IMG/VR virus record: IMGVR_UViG_3300020051_000054
Span: 1-33,305 of that record
Direction: 5' to 3' (one strand)
Length of the DNA: 33,305 bases
DNA from: a virus
The first letter of the stretch is position 1; each line of letters starts with the position of its first letter. Of this stretch, positions 15,905 through 23,446 are shown piece after piece. A program made the position numbers and the translations under genes. The notes under the pieces are model-generated. The model was not told where the DNA came from. It saw only the letters and a list, made by a program, of their open reading frames with translations, and searched no databases.

Positions 15905-16489
15905 ATGGCTAGTATTCTTAATGTAGATCAAATAAACAACGCGGCGGGTACGTCTGCTGTCACGCTTGACCCAAGCACAGGCAAGCCATCGTTTCCGAAT
16001 GGGATGACGCTGCCAGCGGGTGTTGGTGGTAAGATGCTTCAAGTTGTTCAAGCCACTCCGGGAACAAACGGTTACACCCAAGCTCAGAGTTATGTAAATG
16101 TTACTTCTACCTCATTCGTGGACATTTCTACGGGTGGTCATTATGTAGACATAACGCCAATATCAGCGTCTAGTAAGATACTGGTGATGGCTTCTTTCCC
16201 TACATATAACAATACTTCTTACACCTATCATAAAATGGTGAGATACACAGGCAATACGACCTACGATTTCCCAAACATTGGAAATAGCGCATATGACATT
16301 ATGTCTTTGAACGGATCTAGTTGGCATCATGTAGGTTTCAATTGGATAGACACACCAAGCACTACTTCACTGATAAGATACAAAATGTTTGTGAAGGTTG
16401 CTGGCGGCTCTAGTCAAATTGGGTTTACATCCAGCGGCGGCACAAACGACAACGTTTCAAGTTACATAGTAGTGGAGATTGCACAATGA
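15905..16489 (+). CDS. small tip-like fibre protein 1
   Basis: A 194-residue protein starting MASILNVDQINNAAGTSAVT and LDPSTGKPSFPNGM, a beta-rich anchor common at the start of phage fibre proteins, then a C-terminal domain with YVDITPISASSKILVMASFP, WIDTPSTTSLIRYKMFV and the end SSYIVVEIAQ. That domain is shared with the C-terminus of fibre 1 and with the next gene. First of three tandem paralogues, linked to the next by ATGA overlap. Likely a receptor-binding tip or side fibre; inferred from shared domain and position. Confidence 0.78.
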   Translation: MASILNVDQINNAAGTSAVTLDPSTGKPSFPNGMTLPAGVGGKMLQVVQATPGTNGYTQAQSYVNVTSTSFVDISTGGHYVDITPISASSKILVMASFPTYNNTSYTYHKMVRYTGNTTYDFPNIGNSAYDIMSLNGSSWHHVGFNWIDTPSTTSLIRYKMFVKVAGGSSQIGFTSSGGTNDNVSSYIVVEIAQ

Positions 16490-17046
16490 GTACGTTATAC
16501 GTTGATACAATCACCGAAAAGACTGCTGGCAACGGTGTGCAGATTGCTGACCTTGTGCCAGCAGCGGGTAGTGTGGTTCAGGTTGTTCAAACTGTTTTCG
16601 ATGGCACTTTTTCCACAGCTATTGGTCCTAACTTTGTTGAGGTAACAGGGCTTCGTTGTAACATCACGCCTACGTCTGCAAGTAACAAAATCCTTGTGAA
16701 ATTAAACCTGAGTTGGTCAACAACTTATTTTCAATTTAGGGGTCGGTTGTTAAGAAACGGAGCAACAGTTTCTGACTCACTTGGCTCGGGTGCTGGAATC
16801 CGTACACCAGTTACATTTAACTATATACATTATGGTGGTGGCGGGAATACTTATGATATGTGGTCCGGTGGATTTGAATATTTAGACACACCTAGCACAA
16901 CTAGTTCGACCCAATACAGCGTTGACATTGGAGGTTACAGCACAGGCTACACTGTTTTTGTAAACAGAAACTCAAGCTACAGTAACAGTGCAGATTATAT
17001 GGGAACCCCGATTTCCACGCTTACTCTAATGGAGATTGCACAATGA
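16486..17046 (+). CDS. small tip-like fibre protein 2
   Basis: A 186-residue protein beginning MSTLYVDTITEKTAGNGVQI (the LYVDTITEKT.GNGV start is a known fibre anchor pattern), with C-terminal domain RCNITPTSASNKILVKLNLS, FEYLDTPSTTSSTQYSVDIG and the end TLTLMEIAQ. The shared markers ITP.SASNKILV, LDTPSTTS..YSV and MEIA show kinship with its neighbours and with fibre 1. The surface loops differ strongly, as expected for a host-recognition domain. It overlaps both neighbours by four bases. Confidence 0.78.
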   Translation: MSTLYVDTITEKTAGNGVQIADLVPAAGSVVQVVQTVFDGTFSTAIGPNFVEVTGLRCNITPTSASNKILVKLNLSWSTTYFQFRGRLLRNGATVSDSLGSGAGIRTPVTFNYIHYGGGGNTYDMWSGGFEYLDTPSTTSSTQYSVDIGGYSTGYTVFVNRNSSYSNSADYMGTPISTLTLMEIAQ

Positions 17047-17600
17047 CAAGTATATTAAAAGTCTCCACAATCCAGACAACGGCGGGTGGCGCACCAACTG
17101 CAGCTAACTTAGGGCTGAATGTAGCTGGGAGTGTGCTAAAGGTTTCAGGTACGGCATCATCAGCAAATAATGCGTATGGTAACAATGCTGGCGAAAATCT
17201 AATTATGACTATTACCCATACCGCTGCTCAGGCAAACAGTGACTTTTTAATTAGTGCCACTGTGTTTTTCTCCGCACAAGCATCTTCTGCGGAAGAAGCT
17301 CATCTAGTCTTAAAAGATAACACGACCAAAATATTATCAGGGGCAGACAGTGGCAGTCGTATTGGAGCGTTTGCTTCTTGTGATAGTGGCTACAACTTTA
17401 ACAGGTGTCAAATCCTTACAAATAGCGGGTTGTATACTAGCTCTACTCACGCCGCTGGAGATACAAAAACATTTAATCTGTACTTTTATGCCCCTGGCTC
17501 TAGCTCAAGCTACGTCATTAACAAAAGCTGGGGTGACAGTGACGGTAACTTTTTTCCCCGATTGGAAAGTCAATTTACGGTTATGGAAATCGCAGTATAA
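17043..17600 (+). CDS. small tip-like fibre protein 3
   Basis: A 185-residue protein beginning MTSILKVSTIQTTAGGAPTA and AANLGLNVAGSVLKV, then a beta-rich domain (ENLIMTITHTAAQANSDFLI, LVLKDNTTKILSGADSGSRI, NLYFYAPGSSSSYVINKS) and the end FTVMEIAV. The N-terminal anchor and final MEIA match the two preceding genes, but the middle is the most divergent of the three and lacks the PSTTS motif. Probably another tip variant in the same operon. Confidence 0.75.
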   Translation: MTSILKVSTIQTTAGGAPTAANLGLNVAGSVLKVSGTASSANNAYGNNAGENLIMTITHTAAQANSDFLISATVFFSAQASSAEEAHLVLKDNTTKILSGADSGSRIGAFASCDSGYNFNRCQILTNSGLYTSSTHAAGDTKTFNLYFYAPGSSSSYVINKSWGDSDGNFFPRLESQFTVMEIAV

Positions 17601-17615
17601 ACAGGAGTAAACAAA

Positions 17616-18002
17616 ATGGCATCAATAGCAGAAGCCCTAACTGAGTTAGGCATTACCGAATGGGTACTCCGTGGCGAACCTACCACTGAGGCCGAATTTA
17701 ACGAGATGTTCCGCAAAGTCACTGGAGCAGACGCTAACGGTTCAGCGATCGAAAGCAGCAACGTAGCTGACTGGGGATGTAGCTGGGCAACCGTCAACGC
17801 AAAGCTAACCGAGCTTAATACAGCGGAGCCTTTGAAGCTGTTACGCGCCGAGCGTGACCTCTTGATTGCGGCTACCGATTGGTGGGCATTGTCTGACCTT
17901 ACAATGAGCGCCGAGCGTACAGCATACCGTCAGGCATTGCGTGACATTACTGACAGCTACACCTCGCTTGACGATGTTGTGTGGCCTACTAAACCAGAAT
18001 GA
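17616..18002 (+). CDS. tail fibre assembly chaperone-like protein, copy B
   Basis: A 128-residue paralogue of the protein at 11549-11938: MASIAEALTELGITEWVLRG aligns with the start of copy A, KVTGADANGSAIESSNVADW with its middle, and LLRAERDLLIAATDWW ... YRQALRDITDSYTSLDDVVW with its Phage_tail_APC end (WPTKPE). It has more G and C at third positions than copy A, so it was not made by a recent local duplication. It follows the three tip genes and is probably their folding partner; that pairing is inference. Confidence 0.82.
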   Translation: MASIAEALTELGITEWVLRGEPTTEAEFNEMFRKVTGADANGSAIESSNVADWGCSWATVNAKLTELNTAEPLKLLRAERDLLIAATDWWALSDLTMSAERTAYRQALRDITDSYTSLDDVVWPTKPE

Positions 18003-18208
18003 AACTAGAACAGTCTTCAGACCTCACCCCTGAACTACGTGTTCAATTAGAATTAAACGCCCACGAAAAAGAATGTGCAGTACGTTATGAGATGGTTCAC
18101 GGTAAACTTGAGTCATTAGACAAACGTATGTGGCGTTTAGAAGCAATGATAATGGGTTCAACGGTAATAGTCGTTGGCCTTGCTGCATCCCTGTTAATGA
18201 AGTTATAA
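17999..18208 (+). CDS. XhlA-like small membrane protein, putative holin or lysis accessory
   Basis: A 69-residue protein with an N-terminal soluble helix (HEKECAVRYEMVHGKLESLD), a KRMWRLEAM junction and one C-terminal membrane segment (IMGSTVIVVGLAASLLM) ending LMKL. This plan (coiled coil, then KR.W.LE, then one TM) resembles XhlA-type proteins. It overlaps copy B by four bases and opens the lysis cassette. It may act with the 3-TM holin at 18924-19319, as XhlA works with XhlB; this is inference. Confidence 0.68.
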   Translation: MKLEQSSDLTPELRVQLELNAHEKECAVRYEMVHGKLESLDKRMWRLEAMIMGSTVIVVGLAASLLMKL

Positions 18209-18217
18209 GGAGCTACA

Positions 18218-18718
18218 ATGGAACCTATCAGTACTGCCTTAGCTGGGATTGCACTTGTTAAACAGAGTGTAGACTTTATTAAGACTCATATTAACACTGT
18301 TCAAGATATTGGACAAATAGCAAACCAGATTGACAACCTGTTCACAGGTGAAAAACAAGTACAACAAGCCAGAAACAAGAAGGCTGGTGGTGGACTTGGG
18401 GATCAATTTGGGGTAGATACTGTAGCTAAAGAAATGATAGATGCTAAACTCGCAGCAGAGAAGTTGCAGGAAGTGGCTACTATGGTTGACATGAGGTTTG
18501 GTCATGGTACTTGGAAAGGTATCTTAACTGAACGTGCTAAACGGTTACAAGAACAACGAGAAGCTGAAGCTAAGGCTAGGCGAGAGATGATACAGAAAGC
18601 CAAGGAATTTGAAGATACTATGAAAACTGTTGGGTTAGTTACGGCTATCCTAGCAGTAGCCATAGGTCTTCTTATAACAGTTATGGTTTCTATAGCAAAG
18701 GCGGCTAATTATGTTTAA
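18218..18718 (+). CDS. membrane protein of unknown function in lysis cassette
   Basis: A 166-residue protein: N-terminal ALAGIALVKQSVDFIKTHIN with TVQDIGQIANQIDNLFTGEK, a glycine-rich KKAGGGLGDQFG stretch, a charged coiled-coil region (RAKRLQEQREAEAKARREMI) and a C-terminal membrane segment (VGLVTAILAVAIGLLITVMV). I recall similar uncharacterised proteins in marine phages (ALVK.SVDFIK...I..V.DIG.IA..ID.LF.GE.Q). The long cytoplasmic coiled coil plus one TM could suit a lysis regulator, but nothing proves it. AAGGAG precedes the start. Confidence 0.72.
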   Translation: MEPISTALAGIALVKQSVDFIKTHINTVQDIGQIANQIDNLFTGEKQVQQARNKKAGGGLGDQFGVDTVAKEMIDAKLAAEKLQEVATMVDMRFGHGTWKGILTERAKRLQEQREAEAKARREMIQKAKEFEDTMKTVGLVTAILAVAIGLLITVMVSIAKAANYV

Positions 18719-18914
18719 AACACTAGTACTAGCTTGCAGCTTGTCTGTACCTACAGACTGTTGGGAGTTCAACGATACACGGGGCCCATACAAAACCTAC
18801 GAGCAATGCAGAGAGCGTGCTTATGAAATGGGAAATGCTATTATGGAATTACAAGGTAATGATCTAGCCCCTAAAAAATTTAAATGTGTACAGTTAAAAG
18901 GACAAGAACTGTAG
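18711..18914 (+). CDS. small cysteine-containing protein, unknown function
   Basis: A 67-residue protein overlapping the previous gene by eight bases. It has a short hydrophobic start (MFKTLVLACSLS) and four cysteines (9, 17, 33, 59) in a pattern like C.......C.........GPY.TYE.C.ER ... KC. The conserved GPYKTYEQCRERAYEMG looks like a disulphide-linked fold for the periplasm, yet the N-terminus is too short for a typical signal peptide and the VLAC sequence is a poor lipobox. A spanin-like role is possible given its place between lysis genes, but unsupported. Confidence 0.65.
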   Translation: MFKTLVLACSLSVPTDCWEFNDTRGPYKTYEQCRERAYEMGNAIMELQGNDLAPKKFKCVQLKGQEL

Positions 18915-18923
18915 GAGGACACT

Positions 18924-19319
18924 ATGCTTGAAGCACTTATAGGACCAGTCACAGGTATCCTAGATAAGTTTATACCTGATGCCGATCAAAGAGCAAAGCT
19001 TGCCCATGAGATTGCAACAATGTCGGAACGTCATGCCCAAGAACAATTAATGGCGCAGCTTGAAATTAATAAAGCTGAGGCAGCTAGTACAAGTATTTTT
19101 AAAGGTGGCTGGAGACCAGCAGTTGGTTGGGTATGTGCATCAGCCTTTGCATATCACTTTGTTCTACAGCCCATCCTGCTCTTTGTGGTAGCCTTAACAG
19201 GTACAGAGCTACCTGTACTACCCGAGTTTGATATGGGGACCCTGCTGCCTGTTCTAGGAGGTATGCTTGGTATTGGAACTTTACGTACATATGAAAAGAA
19301 AGCAGGGCTAACTAAATGA
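18924..19319 (+). CDS. holin of the 3-TM GTA type
   Basis: A 131-residue protein: amphipathic start (LEALIGPVTGILDKFIPDAD), charged helix (QRAKLAHEIATMSERHAQEQ), then FKGGWRPAVGWVCASAFAYH, FVLQPILLFVVALTGTELPV and LLPVLGGMLGIGTLRTYEKK. GWRP..GW, three hydrophobic segments and the final G..R..EK.AG are the marks of the GTA_holin_3TM family (holins of gene transfer agents and many phages of alphaproteobacteria and others). It lies directly before and overlaps the endolysin gene, the classical holin position. Confidence 0.9.
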   Translation: MLEALIGPVTGILDKFIPDADQRAKLAHEIATMSERHAQEQLMAQLEINKAEAASTSIFKGGWRPAVGWVCASAFAYHFVLQPILLFVVALTGTELPVLPEFDMGTLLPVLGGMLGIGTLRTYEKKAGLTK

Positions 19320-19756
19320 ATATAGAGACCCTTAGAGAAGAACTTAAGATTGACGAGGGCTGTAAGTATGAGATCTACTTGGATCATCTTGGCCTCCCTA
19401 CTTTTGGTATTGGTCACCTTATTCTCAATAGCGATCCTGAGTATGGACTACCAGTTGGAACACCAGTCTCAGAAGATAGAGTCAATGAGTGCTTCGCTAG
19501 TGATGTCGAAACAGTGTTATCGGAGTGCACACTCTTATACCCCAACTTTAGCATTCTGCCTGAGCAAGTCCAATTGATTATTGCTAATATGATGTTTAAT
19601 ATGGGAAGGTCTAGGCTAAGTAAGTTTAAAGGTATGAAGGCTGCTGTAGATGCTGGTGATTGGCATAGGGCTGCTGTCGAAATGGTTGATAGCCGTTGGT
19701 ATCAGCAAGTAACTAACCGAGCTGATCGCCTTGTAAAAAGAATGCGAATGGTGTAG
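19316..19756 (+). CDS. endolysin, T4-type lysozyme (GH24)
   Basis: A 146-residue muramidase that cuts the glycan strands of peptidoglycan. It resembles T4 gpe along its length: LREELKIDEGCKYEIYLDHL, GLPTFGIGHLI, then ANMMFNMGRSRLSKFKGMKA and ALV-type helices, and VDSRWYQQVTNRADRLVKRM. The catalytic set is present with T4 spacing (Glu14, Asp23, Thr29; E-x8-D-x5-T). No signal peptide or SAR segment is seen, so release should depend on the holin just upstream, with which it overlaps by four bases. It is slightly shorter than T4 lysozyme (164). Confidence 0.95.
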   Translation: MNIETLREELKIDEGCKYEIYLDHLGLPTFGIGHLILNSDPEYGLPVGTPVSEDRVNECFASDVETVLSECTLLYPNFSILPEQVQLIIANMMFNMGRSRLSKFKGMKAAVDAGDWHRAAVEMVDSRWYQQVTNRADRLVKRMRMV

Positions 19757-19770
19757 ATTTGAATTAAATG

Positions 19771-19809
19771 TCCCCTATAAGAGGAAGGCGCATCTAACCA
19801 TATAGGGGA
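19771..19809 (+). promoter_or_regulatory. inverted repeat covering the ribonucleotide reductase ribosome binding site
   Basis: A perfect nine-base arm pair, TCCCCTATA (19771-19779) and TATAGGGGA (19801-19809), with a 21-base loop. The right arm contains the purine tract GGGGAA that stands eight bases before the reductase ATG at 19818, so the hairpin would hide the ribosome binding site; the loop holds another purine tract (GAGGAAGG). There is no T-run after it, so it is not a terminator for the + strand. The right arm also looks a little like a T7-class promoter end (TATAGGGGA). Which reading is right cannot be decided here. Confidence 0.6.
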
Positions 19810-19817
19810 ATAAAAAT

Positions 19818-21566
19818 ATGCACAATACTGAATATACTGGACCAACTACAACCATTGCTGAAGAAATTGATAAGATGAAATACCGTCAGTCAGATGAAAC
19901 ATTTGATGACAAGATTAAAAGAATTGCTAAGACCCTATGTGATAATGAAGAACATCGATATAGCCTAGAAGATATTCTAGGGAATATGAGGTTTCTCCCC
20001 GCTGGTAGAGTACAGTCTGCTATTGGATCTCGTCGTATTACAACAGCGTATAACTGTTTTGTATCTGGTGAGATTGAAGATAGCATGGCTTCTATTATGG
20101 ATAGAGCAGCTGAAGCCGCTGAGACTATGCGCCGAGGTGGTGGTATTGGTTACGACTTTAGTAAGATTCGCCCACGTGGTGCAAAGATTAAATCACTAGA
20201 CTCACAGTCTTCCGGACCTATTTCTTTTATGGGTATCTTTGATGCTGTCTGTCAAACAATTGCATCATCAGGCCATCGACGTGGCGCACAGATGGGAGTA
20301 CTACGAGTAGACCATCCAGACATTGAAGAGTTTATTCAAGCTAAGCGTAATAGCGATAAGCTAACCGGGTTTAATATTAGTGTAGGCATTACTGATGCGT
20401 TTATGGAGGCGCTAACTAATGATAGCGACGATTCTTTCACACTGTGCTTCGATGGCATCGACTACAAAACGATATCCGCAAAAGCGTTGTGGGATGAAAT
20501 CATGTCGTCGACTTGGGATTGGGCAGAACCTGGTGTGCTGTTTGTTGACCGCATTACGGAGATGAACAACCTTCACTACTGTGAAGAGATTGCTGCTACT
20601 AACCCATGTGGCGAGCAGCCACTACCCGCTTATGGTGCATGCCTACTTGGTTCATTTAATCTTACTAAGTATGTTGAAGCTGACGGCTTTAACTTTACAC
20701 AATTTAAAAAGGATATTCCAGAAGTTGTTAGAGCACAGGACAATATTATTGACCGAACCATCTACCCACTTAAACAACAATCAGATGAAGCAAAGAACAA
20801 GCGCCGTATGGGACTTGGCATCACTGGTTTGGCTAATGCCGGAGAACTGCTTGGAATGCCGTATGCCTCACCAGAATTTCTTGTGTGGGCAGAAAAAGTA
20901 TTCGCGTGCTTGCGTGACAATTGCTACAGAGCATCTGCGCGACTAGCAGCAGAGAAAGGCGCATTCCCACTTTATCGTGAAGCTTACTTACAATCTAATT
21001 TTATTCGTACACTTCCAGCTTCTGTTAAAAAGGAGATCAGAGAACATGGTATCCGAAATAGTCACCTTACTTCTATTGCCCCTACTGGCACTATATCTAT
21101 TGTGGCCGACAACATCTCAGGTGGTATTGAACCTGTATTTTCGCATTACTACGATCGTACCATTCAAACATTTGATGGGCCGATTATTGAAAGAGTAGAA
21201 GACTATGCTTATGCACGTGGTGTAAAAGGCCGCAGTGCAAATGATATTTCGGTGCAGGAGCACTTAGCTGTATTACTATTAGCACAGCATTATATTGATT
21301 CTGCATGTTCAAAAACTTGTAACGTCGGAGATGATGTCTCTTATGAAGACTTTAAAAAGGTCTATGTTGATGCCTGGAAGGGCGGGGCGAAGGGATGCAC
21401 TACGTTCCGGATGTCAGGGAAACGGTTTGGAATCCTTAATACCATTGAAGAAACCGTGGAAGAAGAAGCGCAGGTACCTAGCGAAGCTGCGGAAGTGGTA
21501 CAAGAAACGGGAACGGTTGAGGCTTGCTTTATCGACCCGCTCACAGGTCAAAAAGAGTGTTCTTAA
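19818..21566 (+). CDS. nrdJ: class II (adenosylcobalamin-dependent) ribonucleotide reductase
   Basis: A 582-residue enzyme that reduces ribonucleotides to deoxyribonucleotides using a B12-generated thiyl radical. Visible: RFLPAGRVQSAIG, AYNCFVSGEIEDSM, RRGGGIGYDFSKIRPRGAKI, SSGHRRGAQMGVLRVDHPDI, the active-site loop ATNPCGEQPLPAYGACLLGS and the phosphate loop SIAPTGTISIVADNISGGIE, then KGCTTFRMSGKRFGIL. Cys80 and Cys275 fit the redox pair, Cys264 the radical cysteine, Asn262 and Glu266 the other catalytic residues. C-terminal cysteines in ACFIDPLTGQKECS could shuttle electrons. No ATP-cone, intein or small-subunit gene is present. It sits between lysis and tail genes, unusual for a replication enzyme. 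Confidence 0.95.
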   Translation: MHNTEYTGPTTTIAEEIDKMKYRQSDETFDDKIKRIAKTLCDNEEHRYSLEDILGNMRFLPAGRVQSAIGSRRITTAYNCFVSGEIEDSMASIMDRAAEAAETMRRGGGIGYDFSKIRPRGAKIKSLDSQSSGPISFMGIFDAVCQTIASSGHRRGAQMGVLRVDHPDIEEFIQAKRNSDKLTGFNISVGITDAFMEALTNDSDDSFTLCFDGIDYKTISAKALWDEIMSSTWDWAEPGVLFVDRITEMNNLHYCEEIAATNPCGEQPLPAYGACLLGSFNLTKYVEADGFNFTQFKKDIPEVVRAQDNIIDRTIYPLKQQSDEAKNKRRMGLGITGLANAGELLGMPYASPEFLVWAEKVFACLRDNCYRASARLAAEKGAFPLYREAYLQSNFIRTLPASVKKEIREHGIRNSHLTSIAPTGTISIVADNISGGIEPVFSHYYDRTIQTFDGPIIERVEDYAYARGVKGRSANDISVQEHLAVLLLAQHYIDSACSKTCNVGDDVSYEDFKKVYVDAWKGGAKGCTTFRMSGKRFGILNTIEETVEEEAQVPSEAAEVVQETGTVEACFIDPLTGQKECS

Positions 21567-21577
21567 AGGAGAAATAA

Positions 21578-23446
21578 ATGGCAGGTCAAGTCGTACCGAT
21601 TAATGATATAGCATCTGCAGGTGTAGTAAAGGATTTACCCGCCGCTTCTCTTGCACAAAACATTTTTACTGATTGTCTTAATGTTAGATTTAGAGATGGT
21701 GCAGTTAGAAAGATGGAAGGAGAGGAGGCGATAACAACACCTTTCTCCGATCCTATTATATACATAGCGTTTTGGGATAACCCAAACCTTAATCCTGGAA
21801 CTGGTTATTATATTGTAGTAACTAACAATGGATCTACAGATACAATACACGCATTAAAGAATGACGGTGTGCAAACTACTGAAGTATTAAAGTCAGGGAT
21901 TGCACAAGGCGGTGTTTGGCAACATACTTTATTTAATGGTGGTTTTACTTTTATTATTAATAATGGAATTGAAAGACCGCTGTATGCTCAAGATATTCCT
22001 GGAAATACTAACATTGCTAACTTAGATATGTATGAACTTCCAGGCTGGGATTCTTATTATGCTAATGAAGAAATATCTTCTGCTGTCTGGGATTCTGCTA
22101 ATCAAACACTAGACTTTAACCTAGGGCAGCTAGTAGACTTTAGTAAACAAGAAGCGACAATTACTATTATTAATAGTGCTACTAATACAATTAGAAACTA
22201 TGCTAAGTTTAGTTCGTTAGGTAGTAACTCAGACGATAAAGACGGTAATAATCAAACTACGTTTACTTGTTCTAATCAAGCCTCAACTAACACAACAATC
22301 ATTACACCTAGTGTTGCTATGATACAAAGCGGTGATACTGTTGTTTGTAAAGTAAGATCTACTAATGTAGTTCGTGTACGTTGTGGTGTGATTAGAGCCT
22401 ATAAGAATCTTCTTGTTGCTGGTAATCTTACAGAGTATGATAACACTAATACAGTTATTGTAAGGCGTTTGGCTGGTGTAGTAAGAACATCGGATGTTGC
22501 TGCGCCTGGAGCAGTGCCTGCTAACTGGAATCCGTTTGCTGCTGGTACTAATACAGCGGATGAGTTTACCTTATCTTCAACTGGCACTGTTCAAGACATG
22601 GCAGAGCTACAAGGTAGAATGTATATCTATACAAATAATTCTATACACTCATTAGAGCAAACAGGAAGCTCAACTATTCCTTTTTCTTTTTCTACAGTAA
22701 CAGATAGTTATGGTGCTCAAACAATTGAAGCAGTTCAAGAATATGATGGTCAACACTTTGTTGTCGGGAGTAATGATGTTTATACATTTGGGGGACATCC
22801 TGGATCCATTAAATCAGTGGCTGATGGCAAAGTTCGGCGTTATCTTATTGATAACTTAAATAAAGCACAAGAACAAAAACTCTTTATTTTACGTTATCAG
22901 TCTAAAGATGAGCTATGGATTTGTTACCCTAAAGGTAGCAGCACAACAATTAATGAATGTCTTATTTGGAACTATAGGTTAAATAATTGGACTATTCGTA
23001 GAATGAATAGTACTATTACTTCAGGTGATATTGCACCTTATGATAACAACCCTAATGAAAGAGTTCCTTTGTTTGCTTACGGAACAGAGTTGATGTATGG
23101 CGATAAGACTTATTCTTTAGTAGACTCTACTGCCTATGAATCGTTTGTAGAACGTAGAAGGCTTGCTATGAGTCCTGAGTTTGATACTGAAACATTATCT
23201 ACTATTGCAATGAAAGTAGAGGGAGCTAATGCTACACTAACAATGTACGTTAAAGGTAGTAATTATCCTGGAGATAATGTTAATCCAACAACAGGCATTA
23301 CTAATAACTTTGTAGTGGCAAGTGATTATAAAATAGATATTAAGGAATCAGGACGATTCCTAAACTATAAGCTAACTGAAACAGCTACTAATGAATGGAA
23401 TGTTTCTGGACTACAGTATGAGATCCTTAAAGGAGGAACTAGATAA
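21578..23446 (+). CDS. tail nozzle / hub protein (P22 gp10-like role)
   Basis: A 622-residue beta-rich protein. It begins VVPINDIASAGVVKDLPAAS with LAQNIFTDCLNVRFRDGAVR, the opening found in nozzle or stabilisation proteins of short-tailed phages (a start naming local geometry and then N.R..DG.....G). Later segments such as VRCGVIRAYKNLLVAGNLTE, ELQGRMYIYTNNSIHSL, DGQHFVVGSNDVYTFGGHPG and NECLIWNYRLNNWTIRRMNS show the regular strand pattern of a beta-propeller-like hub. AAGGAG lies before the ATG. It follows the reductase after 11 bases and overlaps the next fibre gene by one base (TAATG). Confidence 0.78.
   Translation: MAGQVVPINDIASAGVVKDLPAASLAQNIFTDCLNVRFRDGAVRKMEGEEAITTPFSDPIIYIAFWDNPNLNPGTGYYIVVTNNGSTDTIHALKNDGVQTTEVLKSGIAQGGVWQHTLFNGGFTFIINNGIERPLYAQDIPGNTNIANLDMYELPGWDSYYANEEISSAVWDSANQTLDFNLGQLVDFSKQEATITIINSATNTIRNYAKFSSLGSNSDDKDGNNQTTFTCSNQASTNTTIITPSVAMIQSGDTVVCKVRSTNVVRVRCGVIRAYKNLLVAGNLTEYDNTNTVIVRRLAGVVRTSDVAAPGAVPANWNPFAAGTNTADEFTLSSTGTVQDMAELQGRMYIYTNNSIHSLEQTGSSTIPFSFSTVTDSYGAQTIEAVQEYDGQHFVVGSNDVYTFGGHPGSIKSVADGKVRRYLIDNLNKAQEQKLFILRYQSKDELWICYPKGSSTTINECLIWNYRLNNWTIRRMNSTITSGDIAPYDNNPNERVPLFAYGTELMYGDKTYSLVDSTAYESFVERRRLAMSPEFDTETLSTIAMKVEGANATLTMYVKGSNYPGDNVNPTTGITNNFVVASDYKIDIKESGRFLNYKLTETATNEWNVSGLQYEILKGGTR

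Noticed and set aside
15905-17600. Diversity-generating retroelement acting on the tip genes.
   Set aside because: No reverse transcriptase gene, no template/variable repeat pair and no adenine-biased variable codons are visible in the window.
19771-19809. Rho-independent terminator after the endolysin gene.
   Set aside because: The stem has a 21-base loop and is followed by an A-rich, not T-rich, stretch on the + strand.
19757-19817. Cobalamin riboswitch before the B12-dependent reductase.
   Set aside because: The gap is only 61 bases and has no B12-box-like GCCACTG; a cobalamin riboswitch needs a much longer region.
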